A stretch of 64,000 nt of DNA from Pseudomonas sp. REP124 (GCF_020164475.1 NZ_JAIQWX010000015.1:1-64000), one strand, 5' to 3'. Shown: positions 44,362 to 54,803, numbered from the stretch's first letter. The notes: generated from the letters alone by a model not told the origin. A program made the numbers and translations.

Positions 44362-46194
44362 ATGTGTGGAATTGTTGGTGCAGTCGCAGAACGTAACATC
44401 ACCGCCATCCTGGTCGAAGGCCTGAAGCGTCTTGAATACCGCGGCTATGACAGCGCCGGCGTGGCCGTTTACACCAATGAAGAAAAGCTCGAGCGCGCCC
44501 GTCGCCCTGGCAAAGTCAGCGAGCTGGAACAAGCGTTGGAGCAATCGCCGCTGGTCGGTCGCCTGGGCATCGCCCACACCCGTTGGGCCACCCACGGCGC
44601 CCCTTGCGAGCGCAATGCGCACCCGCATTTCTCCGAAGGCGTGGCGGTCGTGCACAACGGCATCATCGAGAACCACGAAGCGCTGCGCGAGCAACTCAAG
44701 GCGCTGGGTTACGTCTTTACCTCGGACACCGATACCGAAGTCATCGCACACCTGCTGAACCACAAACTCAAGGATCAGCCTGATCTGACCGAAGCCCTCA
44801 AGGCCACCGTCAAGGATCTGCATGGTGCCTACGGCCTGGCGGTCATCAGCGCCAGCCAACCCGATCGCCTGGTTGCAGCCCGTAGCGGCAGCCCGCTGGT
44901 GATCGGTCTGGGCCTGGGTGAAAACTTCCTGGCGTCCGACCAACTGGCCCTGCGTCAGGTCACCGACCGCTTCATGTACCTGGAGGAGGGCGATATCGCC
45001 GAGATTCGCCGCCACAGCGTGCAGATCTGGGACGTGACCGGCAAAGCGGTTGAACGCAAGATGGTGCAGTACACAGACGGTGCGGAAGCCGCTGACAAAG
45101 GCGAGTTCCGTCACTACATGCTCAAGGAAATCCACGAGCAGCCGTCCGTGGTGCAACGTACTCTGGAAGGTCGCCTGAGCCCGAACCAGGTGCTGGTGCA
45201 GGCTTTCGGTCCACAGGCTGCCGAGCTGTTCGCCAAAGTGCGCAATGTTCAGATCGTCGCGTGCGGTACCAGCTACCACGCTGGCATGGTCGCGCGTTAC
45301 TGGCTCGAAGAACTGGCTGGTATCCCGTGCCAGGTTGAAGTCGCCAGCGAATTCCGTTATCGCAAGGTGGTGGTGCAGCCGGACACCCTGTTCGTCACTA
45401 TCTCCCAGTCCGGCGAAACCGCCGACACCCTGGCCGCACTGCGCAATGCCAAGGAACTGGGCTTCCTCGCCAGCCTGGCCATCTGCAACGTCGGCATCAG
45501 TTCCCTGGTGCGTGAATCCGACCTGACCCTGTTGACCCAGGCCGGTCGCGAAATCGGCGTGGCATCGACCAAAGCTTTCACCACTCAGCTGGTAGGCCTG
45601 TTGCTGCTGACCCTGTCCCTGGGTCAGGTTCGCGGCACCTTGGCCAGCGGCGTCGAAGCCACTCTGGTTGAAGAGCTGCGTCGCCTGCCGAGCCGCTTGG
45701 GCGAGGCGCTGGCCATGGACGGTACTGTGGAAAAAGTCGCCGAGCTGTTCGCCGAGAAAAACCACACGCTGTTCCTCGGTCGCGGCGCGCAATTCCCGGT
45801 GGCAATGGAAGGTGCGCTCAAGCTCAAGGAAATCTCCTACATCCACGCCGAAGCCTATCCGGCGGGCGAGCTGAAGCACGGTCCGCTGGCACTTGTGGAT
45901 AACCACATGCCGGTCGTAACTGTCGCGCCGAACAACGAGCTGCTGGAAAAACTGAAGTCCAACCTTCAGGAAGTCCGCGCCCGGGGTGGCGAGCTGATCG
46001 TCTTCGCCGACGAGAAGGCCGGCATGACCAATGGAGAAGGCACGCATGTGGTGAACATGCCGCACATCCACGACATCCTGTCGCCTATCCTCTACACCAT
46101 TCCGCTGCAGCTGCTGTCGTACTACGTGGCCGTGCTCAAGGGCACCGACGTTGACCAGCCGCGCAACCTGGCGAAATCGGTGACTGTGGAATAA
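44362..46194 (+). CDS. glmS: glutamine-fructose-6-phosphate aminotransferase (isomerizing)
   Basis: First committed enzyme of UDP-GlcNAc synthesis. The 610-residue protein begins [13 protein letters not shown], Cys being the nucleophile of the glutaminase domain after Met removal. Two SIS domains follow ([37 protein letters not shown]), and the tail ends NLAKSVTVE. The 3' end is the conserved target recognised by Tn7 TnsD. Confidence 0.98.
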   Translation: MCGIVGAVAERNITAILVEGLKRLEYRGYDSAGVAVYTNEEKLERARRPGKVSELEQALEQSPLVGRLGIAHTRWATHGAPCERNAHPHFSEGVAVVHNGIIENHEALREQLKALGYVFTSDTDTEVIAHLLNHKLKDQPDLTEALKATVKDLHGAYGLAVISASQPDRLVAARSGSPLVIGLGLGENFLASDQLALRQVTDRFMYLEEGDIAEIRRHSVQIWDVTGKAVERKMVQYTDGAEAADKGEFRHYMLKEIHEQPSVVQRTLEGRLSPNQVLVQAFGPQAAELFAKVRNVQIVACGTSYHAGMVARYWLEELAGIPCQVEVASEFRYRKVVVQPDTLFVTISQSGETADTLAALRNAKELGFLASLAICNVGISSLVRESDLTLLTQAGREIGVASTKAFTTQLVGLLLLTLSLGQVRGTLASGVEATLVEELRRLPSRLGEALAMDGTVEKVAELFAEKNHTLFLGRGAQFPVAMEGALKLKEISYIHAEAYPAGELKHGPLALVDNHMPVVTVAPNNELLEKLKSNLQEVRARGGELIVFADEKAGMTNGEGTHVVNMPHIHDILSPILYTIPLQLLSYYVAVLKGTDVDQPRNLAKSVTVE

Positions 46195-46220
46195 GTTATC
46201 CACAGTTGATCGAACCCTGA
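46160..46220. other. glmS 3' end / potential Tn7 attachment site
   Basis: The conserved codons for [11 protein letters not shown] at the end of glmS are the family's TnsD recognition sequence, with insertion expected about 25 bases past the stop. No Tn7-like end or transposase is seen, so the site is empty. A DnaA box (46196-46204) overlaps it. Confidence 0.5.
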
Positions 46221-46250
46221 AAATCGCAGCCAACCGGCTGCGATTTTTTT
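46221..46250 (+). terminator. rho-independent terminator of glmS
   Basis: Hairpin AAATCGCAGCC and GGCTGCGATTT around a four-base loop with a T-run. Confidence 0.88.
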
Positions 46251-46270
46251 ATCTGAATCGAGGATCGCCG

Positions 46271-47173
46271 ATGGACCGCTTTCAGGAAATGCAGGTCTTC
46301 GCTGCCGTTGCCCAGGATCAAGGCTTTTCGGCTGCCGCGCGACGCTTGGGAATGTCGGCGGCCAGCGTCACTCGGGCTGTGGCGGGGCTGGAGAAGCGCA
46401 TTGGTACGCAGTTACTCACACGCACCACGCGCAGTGTGCATTTGAGCGAAGCGGGCCAGCGATTTCTCGAAGACTGCCGCAGGATCCTCGCCGAGGTGCA
46501 GGAAGCCGAGGATTCGGCGGCAGGCAGTCATATCCTGCCTCGCGGACAACTGACGATTACGGCACCGGTGCTGTTTGGTGAGTTATTCATCACACCGCTC
46601 ATGGTGAAATTTCTGACTCAATTTCCGGACGTCACGATCAACGCATTGCTGGTTGATCGAGTGGTCAGCGTGGTGGAGGAGGGGATCGATGTGGCGGTGC
46701 GCATCGGTGAGCTGCCGGACAGCAATCAACATGCGATTCGGGTGGGCCAGGTCCGCCGGGTGATCGTTGCCTCGCCTGAGTTTCTGAAAACTCATGGCCG
46801 TCCAACGCATCCGCAAGATCTGGCTCAGGCGCCAATCATTGGCACCTCCGCGATTGGCCAGCTCAAGAACTGGCCGTTTCTTGAAGGGGACGAGCCGCTT
46901 TCTGTGCGAGCTGATCCTCGGTTGGTGGTGACAGCAAATCGGGCGGCCATCAACGCCGCAGCTCTTGGACTGGGCTACACCCGAGTACTTTCTTATCAGG
47001 TTGCCAGCAAAGTCGCGGACGGAGAATTGGAAATCGTCCTGGCCGACTTTGAACTGCCACCGTTGCCAATCCATGTTGTCTATCAGGGTGGGCGCAAAGC
47101 CCCGGCGCGGGTTCGAAGCTTTGTCGATTTCACGGTCAAGGCGTTGAGGGAAGATCCAGCTTTACGAGAGTGA
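46271..47173 (+). CDS. LysR-family transcriptional regulator
   Basis: A 300-residue protein with the N-terminal winged helix-turn-helix (FQEMQVFAAVAQDQGFSAAA, then RRLGMSAASVTRAVAGLEKR) and a PBP2-type effector domain (LTITAPVLFGELFITPLMVK). It resembles regulators that act on adjacent detoxification genes, and a GST gene follows 130 bases downstream in the same direction. The ligand and target are unknown; divergence from a target gene is not seen here. Confidence 0.92.
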   Translation: MDRFQEMQVFAAVAQDQGFSAAARRLGMSAASVTRAVAGLEKRIGTQLLTRTTRSVHLSEAGQRFLEDCRRILAEVQEAEDSAAGSHILPRGQLTITAPVLFGELFITPLMVKFLTQFPDVTINALLVDRVVSVVEEGIDVAVRIGELPDSNQHAIRVGQVRRVIVASPEFLKTHGRPTHPQDLAQAPIIGTSAIGQLKNWPFLEGDEPLSVRADPRLVVTANRAAINAAALGLGYTRVLSYQVASKVADGELEIVLADFELPPLPIHVVYQGGRKAPARVRSFVDFTVKALREDPALRE

Positions 47174-47303
47174 TTGGTTATTTCGCCTGTTGAAATAATG
47201 GATTGCGTTCCCTGGTGATTCTGTTGTTCGCGGGACTGGTAGAAGATGGCTGCCATCCGGTGCTGATCCTTCCGAACAACACCACTCACCCGCGGAGTCG
47301 ACC

Positions 47304-47930
47304 ATGCAAGCCATCAAACTCTATAACTTCCCACGTTCCGGCCACGCCCACCGTGTGGAACTGATGCTCTCGCTGCTTAAACTGCCGACTGAACTGATCT
47401 TCGTTGACTTGGCCAAGGGCGAACACAAGAAGCCGGAATATTTGGCACTCAATGCTTTCGGCCAAGTGCCGGTGCTGGACGATCAAGGCGTGGTACTCGC
47501 TGACTCCAACGCCATCCTGGTTTACCTGGCGCAGAAATACGGCAACGGTCGCTGGTTGCCTGCCGATCCGGTTGGCGCAGCAAAAGTGCAGCGCTGGTTG
47601 TCCGCAGCTGCAGGTCCCATCGCATTCGGCCCGGCGCGGGCTCGATTGATCACGGTTTTCGGTGCGCCTTACAACGCTGAAGAAGTCATCGCCTACGCCC
47701 ACACCGTGCTCAAAGTCATCGACCACGAACTGGCCAACTCGCCGTATCTGGTGGGCAGCGAACCGACCATCGCCGATGTTGCCGCCTACAGTTACATCGC
47801 CCACGCACCTGAAGGCAACGTATCGCTGGACGACTACGCCAACATCCGCGCCTGGCTGGCCCGTGTTGAAGACTTGCCTGGTTTTGTCGGCATGCCTCGC
47901 ACAGTGGCTGGCCTGCAAAAAACCGCCTGA
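47304..47930 (+). CDS. glutathione S-transferase family protein
   Basis: A 208-residue protein with an N-terminal thioredoxin-like domain ([20 protein letters not shown], with the active Ser/Tyr region) and a C-terminal helical domain (LPEW-type ending [20 protein letters not shown]). [19 protein letters not shown] is the conserved glutathione-binding loop. The natural substrate cannot be told. A parS site follows the stop codon by 20 bases. Confidence 0.92.
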   Translation: MQAIKLYNFPRSGHAHRVELMLSLLKLPTELIFVDLAKGEHKKPEYLALNAFGQVPVLDDQGVVLADSNAILVYLAQKYGNGRWLPADPVGAAKVQRWLSAAAGPIAFGPARARLITVFGAPYNAEEVIAYAHTVLKVIDHELANSPYLVGSEPTIADVAAYSYIAHAPEGNVSLDDYANIRAWLARVEDLPGFVGMPRTVAGLQKTA

Positions 47931-47950
47931 CGTAAAACGGAGCTGATGAA

Positions 47951-47966
47951 CGTTCCACGTGGAACA
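47951..47966. other. parS site
   Basis: CGTTCCACGTGGAACA between the GST gene and the lipoprotein gene. It is the only intergenic parS of the five found here. Confidence 0.9.
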
Positions 47967-48040
47967 CATCAGCGCCGTCTTTCTATTCCCCACCTACGTT
48001 AGACTCGCGACTCGGCCAAACAGAAGGGATCGGGAGTTCT

Positions 48041-49237
48041 ATGCATTTTTACCTGCGCCTGTCGGCATTGCTGATGGCGCTTGCATTGCTGGGCGGTTGC
48101 GAGAGAAAAGACGCACCACCGTTGGAGCAGCAACTCTACGTTTGGCAGCGGCAATGGACGGCAAACCATGAAGCGGCGCTGAACGAAAGCCGTGCCGATT
48201 TTTCGACCTTGCGCGTGTTGGCCTTGCAGGCTTTTCCCAAGGCGGGCTGGACGCGGGCGCGGATCGATCCGGCTCTGCTCAAGCAGGATGGTCGTTCGCT
48301 CATCGCGGTGATTCGCCTCGATGGACAACTCCCTACGTTGGATCAGCAAGACATCACCACGCAGATTCTGCAGTTGATCAACGATTGGCAAGGGCAGGGC
48401 CTGAACCTTGCCGGCGTGGAAATCGATCACGATGCGGGTAGCGCCCGGCTGCCGGCCTACCGCGAATTTCTGAAGCACTTGCGCGCGGCGCTCCCCGCCT
48501 CGATGCCACTGAGCATCACTGCATTGCCAGCCTGGCTCGACAGTCCAGAATTGCCCGCGTTGCTATCAACAGTCGATAGCAGTGTGCTGCAGGTTCATGC
48601 GGTGACCGATCCTCGTCGTGGCCTGTTCGATCCGGATCAGGCCCGTCGATGGGCAAAGGCCTGGAGCAGCATCACGGTGAAACCTTTCTATCTGGCTCTG
48701 CCGGCCTACGGCGTCGCGCTGTTGCCGAGCGTCAATGGTGCGCCTGTTGTGGAAAGCGAAGTCAGCCTCGAAAGCGATGGTAAACGTCGAGAGCTGATGG
48801 CCGATCCCCAACAACTCAGTCAGCTCGCCAGCGAGTTGCGTACTGATCCTCCGTCCCATCTTGCCGGCCTGATCTGGTTTCGCCTGCCACTGGCCAACGA
48901 CCGCCGTGCCTGGAGTCTGACAACATTGCGCGCCGTGGCTCGAGGTGACGCGCTGCAAAGCCAACTCAAGGTGAACCTGTCTTCGCAACAAGGACTCTAT
49001 GACATCGGTCTGCGCAACGAGGGCAATATGGACAACGCCTGGCCCGAACGCCTCACATTAAAAGTGCGCGATTGCGAAGGCGCCGATGCGCTGGCCGGTT
49101 ATACATTGCAACAAGATGCGGATCTGCTTACCTTCACCCGCCAGCGCGAAGGTCGGATTGGCGCCGGCGGACAGCGCGCTATCGGCTGGGCGCGCTGCGC
49201 AAACATAGATCAAGGAGAGTCGAATGTTCACCCGTAA
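48041..49237 (+). CDS. DUF3142 lipoprotein
   Basis: A 398-residue predicted outer-membrane lipoprotein. The signal sequence ends in LLGGC with Cys20 as the lipidated residue and Glu at +2, which favours the outer membrane. The body is of the DUF3142 type, with a glycosidase-like barrel feel (LNLAGVEIDHDAGSARLPAY; PFYLALPAYGVALLP). It is expressed ahead of a large secreted protein with which it overlaps by 14 bases. The biochemical role is unknown. Confidence 0.78.
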   Translation: MHFYLRLSALLMALALLGGCERKDAPPLEQQLYVWQRQWTANHEAALNESRADFSTLRVLALQAFPKAGWTRARIDPALLKQDGRSLIAVIRLDGQLPTLDQQDITTQILQLINDWQGQGLNLAGVEIDHDAGSARLPAYREFLKHLRAALPASMPLSITALPAWLDSPELPALLSTVDSSVLQVHAVTDPRRGLFDPDQARRWAKAWSSITVKPFYLALPAYGVALLPSVNGAPVVESEVSLESDGKRRELMADPQQLSQLASELRTDPPSHLAGLIWFRLPLANDRRAWSLTTLRAVARGDALQSQLKVNLSSQQGLYDIGLRNEGNMDNAWPERLTLKVRDCEGADALAGYTLQQDADLLTFTRQREGRIGAGGQRAIGWARCANIDQGESNVHP

Positions 49238-51338
49238 CTGGTCCCGCCAATTGCTGTGCCTGAGCCTGAGTCTGCCATTGGGTTCGGCGTTGGCGTGCGG
49301 CCCCGACTTTCCGATGCGCTTGCTCGACAACCGCAATCAGTCGTTGGCGGAATTGCCCGAGGGCAACTTCCGGTTCGAGATCAATCGGCTGGGCCAGGCG
49401 ATCAGCGGACTGAAAGAAGTCGCCGAAGTGACCTATGGCCTGGAAGCGGCTGACTATGTCGAACAGCGCAGCCTGGCCGAGGAAGAGGGGCTGAGCGCGG
49501 AACAGCAGGCGTTGGTCAAACAGTTGCGCGCATTGATGGATGCACATCAGGTCGAGGTTCAGGGAGAAAGTCTGCCTGCCGAGCTGCGGTTGTATCTGGC
49601 CGGCGCTGTGGCCTTTGCTGCCGGTGACCACAGGCTGGCGGCGGAGTATTTCCACAAGGTTCTGGATTTGCCGGCGGACCAGCGCACGTTGCGCAGCACC
49701 TGGGCCGCTTACTCGCTGGGCCGGGCGTTGTTCGCCATGAGTACGCAAGCAGGGGCGGGGCCAGACCTGCTCGCGCAATCGCGCAAGGCTTTCGAGCAAG
49801 CCCGGCAACTGAGCGCCGACGGATTCAGTGATCCGTTGGGCCTGGGTGTCGCCAGCCTCGGTGAAGAGGCGCGAGTGGCCCGCACCGCAGGTGACTGGAA
49901 CAGCGCCATCGAACTGTATGCCACGCAAAACCGCTACGGCTCGACGGTGGGCTACACCTCGTTGAAGCTGTTGATGGCGGATCTGGCAGCCATGTCTGAG
50001 GATCAATTGGCCGAGTTGCTCAAGGGCAAACCCGTACAGCAGTTGGTGACCGCCGGTTTGATCAGTCGCCTGGGCTGGTCGTTCGGCGATCAACCGCCGG
50101 GCGAACAAAAGCTCATCAAGCTCCTGCAAAACAGCACCCGAGGAAGTCTCGATAATGCCGATCGCCTGGCGGCGATGAATTATCAACAGGGCGATTACGC
50201 CAGTGCCAAGGCGTTCCTCGAACACGCCGGTGATGGTGGGCTGGCCTGGTGGTTGCGCGCCAAACTGGCAGTACGCGACGGCGACAAGAATGCCGCGGCC
50301 GCCGCGTATGCGAAGGCGGCCCAGGCTTTCCCGCAGAACGAATCCTGGGGTGAACGACGCACGCCAGACTGGGCCTTCGAAACCTTGCAGCCCAAGTGTC
50401 GTGTCGACTGTGAAAGCGCAATTCTGGCCCTGCAACGCGGTGATTACCTGCAGGCGTTCGATCAGCTTTATCGCAGCAAGGACATCTACTGGTTCGATGC
50501 CGCTACCGTTGCCGAGCGGGTGCTGACCACCGACGAACTCAAACATTATGTCGACACTCAGGTGCCCGCGCCGCCAGCGCTGACCCAGCAGGATCGCGAC
50601 AACTATGTGCCGCTGCCGGTCGCCGCCAAACTGCGCAATCTGCTCGGACGGCGTTTGTTGCGCGAGGAACGTTACGAAGAAGCGCCCGCGTATTTCGACA
50701 ACGCCGATTTGCAGGCCAAGGCCAAGTGGTATGGAGAGCTGCGTCAGGACGCCGAATCCAAATGGTGGCCGAGCAAGCGGGCGTCCGCTTATTACCAGGC
50801 CGGGTATCTGGCTCGCTTCAACGGCATGGAGTTGCTGGGCTACGAGATGGCGCCGGACTTCGCGACCTTCGAAGGCAACTACAGCCTGGAAACCACCGAG
50901 TTGAAAGTCGGGCCTTTGATCGCCGAGGGGGAAGTGCAGCGACAGAACGCCAGCGTGGCAAAACCGGACGAGCGCTTTCATTACCGCTACGTCGCCACGG
51001 CACTGGCGAACAAGGCTGCCGATCATTTGCCCCACAGCAGTCAGGCGTTTGCGGCGGTGCTGTGCAAGGCGTCGATGTGGGGGACCAGTCTTCAGGAGCA
51101 AAGCGCGTTCTATCAACGCTATGTCGAGAACGGCCCTTACGTTGTATGGGCCGGTGATTTCGGTCATCAGTGCCAGGATCCCAAATTCCAGGATGCCGAC
51201 AAGCGCTATGTGACAGAGCCGATCGATGCGGCGCGCTCGGCGCTGCGACCCTACAAGAGGCCGTTGCAGATCGGTGGTGGGCTGGCAGTGGTCGCGGCGG
51301 CGCTGTTGTTGATCAATCGCCGCCGCAAGTCCCGCTAG
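49224..51338 (+). CDS. large secreted TPR-like protein with C-terminal membrane anchor
   Basis: A 704-residue protein I do not recognise by function. It has a signal peptide (LLCLSLSLPLGSALA, cleavage before Cys), helical repeats that look like TPR motifs (ELRLYLAGAVAFAAGDHRLA; LAAMNYQQGDYASAKAFLEH), several Cys pairs (PKCRVDCES; FGHQCQD) consistent with oxidised periplasmic folding, and a C-terminal helix (LQIGGGLAVVAAALLLINRR) ending in RRRKSR. It would be periplasmic and tail-anchored in the inner membrane. It overlaps the DUF3142 gene by 14 bases in a different frame, so the two are translated together. Confidence 0.75.
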   Translation: MFTRNWSRQLLCLSLSLPLGSALACGPDFPMRLLDNRNQSLAELPEGNFRFEINRLGQAISGLKEVAEVTYGLEAADYVEQRSLAEEEGLSAEQQALVKQLRALMDAHQVEVQGESLPAELRLYLAGAVAFAAGDHRLAAEYFHKVLDLPADQRTLRSTWAAYSLGRALFAMSTQAGAGPDLLAQSRKAFEQARQLSADGFSDPLGLGVASLGEEARVARTAGDWNSAIELYATQNRYGSTVGYTSLKLLMADLAAMSEDQLAELLKGKPVQQLVTAGLISRLGWSFGDQPPGEQKLIKLLQNSTRGSLDNADRLAAMNYQQGDYASAKAFLEHAGDGGLAWWLRAKLAVRDGDKNAAAAAYAKAAQAFPQNESWGERRTPDWAFETLQPKCRVDCESAILALQRGDYLQAFDQLYRSKDIYWFDAATVAERVLTTDELKHYVDTQVPAPPALTQQDRDNYVPLPVAAKLRNLLGRRLLREERYEEAPAYFDNADLQAKAKWYGELRQDAESKWWPSKRASAYYQAGYLARFNGMELLGYEMAPDFATFEGNYSLETTELKVGPLIAEGEVQRQNASVAKPDERFHYRYVATALANKAADHLPHSSQAFAAVLCKASMWGTSLQEQSAFYQRYVENGPYVVWAGDFGHQCQDPKFQDADKRYVTEPIDAARSALRPYKRPLQIGGGLAVVAAALLLINRRRKSR

Positions 51339-51341
51339 GGC

Positions 51342-51971
51342 TCACGTCTGTTGAAAAAGGCTCAGTCGCACGGCGAAGCCGATCAACAGGCTGCCGAATA
51401 ACCACTGCTGTACACGTTGTGCCGATGGACTGCGTTGCAGCCATCGGCCAAGGGCGACACCGGCCAAAGCGTAAGCGCTGTCGAACAGTAAGCCCACCGC
51501 GACCAGCACCACACCCAGCGTTGCGAATTGCCTCAGCACCGCTCCTGCCTGTGGATCGATGAATTGTGGCAACAGCACCGAGCAGAACAGCAGGGCCTTG
51601 GGGTTGAGCAGGTTGGTGAGCAAACCGCGTTGTACCGCCTGCCGGTAGCGCGGTTTTTCTTTGACTGTGTCTGCGTTATTCAGGCTTGGCAGCAGCGACG
51701 TGCGCAGGCACTGAATGCCGATCCATAACAGGTAAGCGGCACCGCCCAGACGCACCACATCGAAGGTCCAGGGCGCCGCCTTGAACAGCGCCGCCAGCCC
51801 CAAGGCCGCCAGTGCGACATGACAACCCCGGGCAATCGCCAAACCTGCGGCAGTGGCCAGCGCCGCGCCTCTGCCCTGTCGGGCACCGGTCTGCAGCAAC
51901 AGGATCATGTCCGGCCCCGGCAGCAGATAAACCACCGCCAGCGCCATGAAAAACAGCCACAGACCCGCCAT
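51342..51971 (-). CDS. LysE/RhtB-family amino acid exporter
   Basis: A 209-residue inner-membrane protein with about six helices (LWLFFMALAVVYLLPGPDMI at the N-terminus; LNPKALLFCSVLLPQFI) and the family's LLPGPDM and NPKA motifs. The ATG at 51971 is used because GGGGTG lies about 5 bases upstream; an ATG at 51983 is the alternative. It is divergent from an Lrp-family regulator, the common pairing in which the regulator controls the exporter. Confidence 0.9.
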   Translation of the reverse strand: MAGLWLFFMALAVVYLLPGPDMILLLQTGARQGRGAALATAAGLAIARGCHVALAALGLAALFKAAPWTFDVVRLGGAAYLLWIGIQCLRTSLLPSLNNADTVKEKPRYRQAVQRGLLTNLLNPKALLFCSVLLPQFIDPQAGAVLRQFATLGVVLVAVGLLFDSAYALAGVALGRWLQRSPSAQRVQQWLFGSLLIGFAVRLSLFQQT

Positions 51972-52116
51972 GTCACACCCCATTCGTTGTCGATTCGGTA
52001 GGGCCAGTCTATGCCGCAAGGGCAGGGCAGGTGCTTGCGTAGTTCGCTTCTAATGGGTTGTGGATTGGCATAACCTGCCACGTAATTCACATCAAACTAT
52101 CAGGATCTGCCAAGCC

Positions 52117-52590
52117 ATGAAACTCGACGCTTTTGATCGCAAGATCCTCGCCGCGCTGCAACGTGACGGACGCCTGAGCAACGTGCAGTTGGCTGACGAG
52201 ATCGGTCTGTCAGCTTCTCCCTGTTTGCGTCGCGTGCGGATGCTGGAAGAGGCGGGGGTGATTCGGGGTTATCAGGCCAATCTGGATCGCGATGAAGTGG
52301 GGCTCGGTTTGACGGTGTTCGTCGGGGTGAAGGTCGAGCGCCATAACGATGAACAGGCCGAAGCCTTTCGCCAGGCTGTGACGGCATTGCCCGAGGTGAT
52401 TTCGGCGTTCCTGGTATCGGGAGAATCGGATTTCCTGTTGCAGGTCGTGGTGCCGGATCTGCGAGCCTATGACCGGTTTCTGACCGGAAGCCTGCTCAAG
52501 TTGCCGGGGGTGAGCGATATCCGCAGCAATTTTGCGATCCATACGGTGAAGGCGCCGGGGGGGTTGCCGCTGGAGCATTTGCCGCTTTAG
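52117..52590 (+). CDS. Lrp/AsnC-family transcriptional regulator
   Basis: A 157-residue protein with an N-terminal helix-turn-helix (DAFDRKILAALQRDGRLSNV, then QLADEIGLSASPCLRRVRML) and a RAM ligand-binding domain (VSGESDFLLQVVVPDLRAYD). It probably senses an amino acid and controls the divergent LysE-type exporter; the ligand is unknown. Confidence 0.93.
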   Translation: MKLDAFDRKILAALQRDGRLSNVQLADEIGLSASPCLRRVRMLEEAGVIRGYQANLDRDEVGLGLTVFVGVKVERHNDEQAEAFRQAVTALPEVISAFLVSGESDFLLQVVVPDLRAYDRFLTGSLLKLPGVSDIRSNFAIHTVKAPGGLPLEHLPL

Positions 52591-52604
52591 ACCGCGTCGC
52601 CTGC

Positions 52605-52681
52605 ATTCGCGAGCAAGCCCGCTCCCACCTTTGATTTGCGTCGAACACAAATCCAATGTGGGAGGGGGCTTGCTCGCGAAT
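52605..52681. repeat. inverted REP pair (REPIN)
   Basis: ATTCGCGAGCAAGCCCGCTC and the mirrored GGGCTTGCTCGCGAAT of two near-palindromic copies, about 30 bases apart, directly after the lrp-type gene. It may act as a transcription stop or mRNA end protector. Confidence 0.8.
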
Positions 52682-52844
52682 ACGGCAGATAAATCACCAT
52701 CATTTGGAGAAGGGGAAAACGCACCTCCTATCGCCACCTCTTCATTTTTCGTTGAATCACGTTTTTCGTTCGCAGCTTCAGCAACGCGACAGCTTTGCCG
52801 TCTTTAGATAGTCCGAACGTGAACGGTCCGGGCGCTGGGGTGGT

Positions 52845-54803
52845 ATGCAAGTCGATCTCGAAGTGGAGGGAACGCAGGTAGCTGAGCTACCGCGTTTTCA
52901 GCAGGCGATTTTTCAAGGCCGTCGATTGCGTCAGATGCTGATTGGCTGCGGTGTGTTGGTGGCCACGGGGCTGGTGGTGGGGTTCTTTGTCGGGCTGTTT
53001 GCGCCGCAATCCCTGTGGCCGGCGTTGCTGTTCAATCAAAGCGCTGCGCTGCTGGTGGTCGCGTCTGCCCTGCAATCGGCCAGGTTTGTCAGCCTGTGGC
53101 GGGCACGGGCGATGAATCCTGTGGAACCTGTAGCCGACATCCAGGAGACAGATGGGCCGCTAGGTTGGTACGAGCAACTGCTGGACCGCCTGGGGCAGCG
53201 ATGGATTCATCTGCTCAGGCAGATCGGTGCACCGACGTTGTGGCTCGGCGGCTGGGCATTACTGGCGCTGGCAAGTGTCGAGCAGGTCTGGAATCTCGGT
53301 TTACCGCCCGCGGCAACGGGCCTGTCGGCCACTGTCGGCGCAGCGATCGCGCTGCTGCTGGCGTTCGCCTTGCTGGTGCTGGAACGTCACCTGGCTCAGG
53401 AAAACCCCGCGCAATGGCCTGAGGCGGGCGCCCTGGCGCAGATGGTCCGAGTGGCGATCATCAGCCTGGTGCTGGGTGTATTGTGTCTGCTGTTCGCCAG
53501 CGAATCCGCTATCTGGCCGGTGCGCCTCGCGGTACTGATCGGCCTGTTGCCGGGCCTGGTCGCCGCTGAATTGTTGTTGCGCGCGGTACTGTCATTGTTC
53601 AGTCCGCGGCGTGAGCAACTGGAGCCGACACTGCTGGCCCGCAGTTTTGTCGCCGACATGCTGCGTTGGCCGCCCCAGCCGTTGCTGGCGTTGCAGCACG
53701 AATTGCACAACCGCTTCGGCATCGACCTGCGACAGATCTGGGCCTTCACCTACATGCGCCGCGCTTTTTTTCCGGTGATGAGCGTCGTGGCTGTGGTCGG
53801 TTGGTCCCTGACGGGCATTCACGAAATCCCGCTGCAAGGGCGGGGAATCTACGAGCGTTTCGGCAAACCGGTCATGGTCTTCGGTCCTGGTCTGCACGCC
53901 GGTTTGCCCTGGCCGCTGGGTCGGGTGCTGAGTGTCGAAAACGGTGTGGTCCACGAACTGGCCACCAGCGTGGGTGAAACAACCGCGCCGGTGATGGCCG
54001 AACCGGCGGAAGGTCCGGCGCCGATCACGGCCAATCGCTTGTGGGACGCAAGCCATGTGAACGACAAATCCCAGGTGATCGCCAGCAGTCGTGGCGAGCA
54101 GCAGAGCTTTCAGATCGTCAACATGGACGTGCGTTTCGTCTATCGCATCGGTCTGAGCGATCAGGCGGCACTGGCGGCCACCTACAACAGTGCAGATGTG
54201 CCGACGCTGATTCGCAGCACCGCCAGTCGCGTTCTGGTCCACGATTTCGCTTCGCGCACCTTGGACGGTTTGCTCGGTGAGGACCGGGTAGGGCTTGCCC
54301 AGGAGATCGGCCGCGCGGTGCAGGCCGATCTGGAGAAGCTCGACAGCGGTGTGGAAATCCTCGCTACGGTCGTCGAGGCGATTCATCCACCGGCCGGCGC
54401 CGCCAATGCCTATCACGGTGTTCAAGCTGCACAGATCGGAGCCCAGGCGTTGATCGCCCGCGAACGTGGCGCCGCCGCTGAAGCCACCAATCAGGCGCAA
54501 TTGCAGGCCAGCATCGCCCGCGATCAGGCCACGGCCAACGCGCGTGAAATCAATGCCGGTGCGCAAATCGCCGACCTCAAGTTCAGCGCTGAACAAAAAG
54601 CCTACGCCAATGCAGGCCAGGCCTTCGTGCTGGAGCAGTACCTCAGCCAACTCTCCCAGGGTTTGGCCAACGCCAAACTGCTGGTACTCGATCACCGTCT
54701 GGGTGGCAGCAGCAATGCGCCGACCATCGACCTGCGAAATTTTACGTTGCCGGCTGACCCTGCATCGTCGCGTAAAACCGCTCAGCCAGGAGCCTCCAAT
54801 TGA
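52845..54803 (+). CDS. HflK-like SPFH protein with multi-helix N-terminal membrane domain
   Basis: A 652-residue membrane protein. The N-terminal 260 residues have about six hydrophobic segments (LIGCGVLVATGLVVGFFVGL; LRLAVLIGLLPGLVAAELLL-like), followed by another near 310 and an SPFH/band-7 domain (residues about 330-560; GIYERFGKPVMVFGPGLHAG). An Ala/Gln-rich coiled coil (ALIARERGAAAEATNQAQLQ) then leads to the end. HflK proteins normally have one membrane helix, so the N-terminal domain is an extension. It heads a four-gene operon and its stop overlaps the next start by four bases (TTGA). Confidence 0.85.
   Translation: MQVDLEVEGTQVAELPRFQQAIFQGRRLRQMLIGCGVLVATGLVVGFFVGLFAPQSLWPALLFNQSAALLVVASALQSARFVSLWRARAMNPVEPVADIQETDGPLGWYEQLLDRLGQRWIHLLRQIGAPTLWLGGWALLALASVEQVWNLGLPPAATGLSATVGAAIALLLAFALLVLERHLAQENPAQWPEAGALAQMVRVAIISLVLGVLCLLFASESAIWPVRLAVLIGLLPGLVAAELLLRAVLSLFSPRREQLEPTLLARSFVADMLRWPPQPLLALQHELHNRFGIDLRQIWAFTYMRRAFFPVMSVVAVVGWSLTGIHEIPLQGRGIYERFGKPVMVFGPGLHAGLPWPLGRVLSVENGVVHELATSVGETTAPVMAEPAEGPAPITANRLWDASHVNDKSQVIASSRGEQQSFQIVNMDVRFVYRIGLSDQAALAATYNSADVPTLIRSTASRVLVHDFASRTLDGLLGEDRVGLAQEIGRAVQADLEKLDSGVEILATVVEAIHPPAGAANAYHGVQAAQIGAQALIARERGAAAEATNQAQLQASIARDQATANAREINAGAQIADLKFSAEQKAYANAGQAFVLEQYLSQLSQGLANAKLLVLDHRLGGSSNAPTIDLRNFTLPADPASSRKTAQPGASN

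Noticed and set aside
46160..46260. Tn7-like insertion downstream of glmS
   Set aside because: No transposon ends or Tns genes are seen; a LysR gene follows directly after the terminator.
52682..52844. Zur- or Fur-type site upstream of the SPFH operon
   Set aside because: The gap has no clear palindrome matching either consensus.
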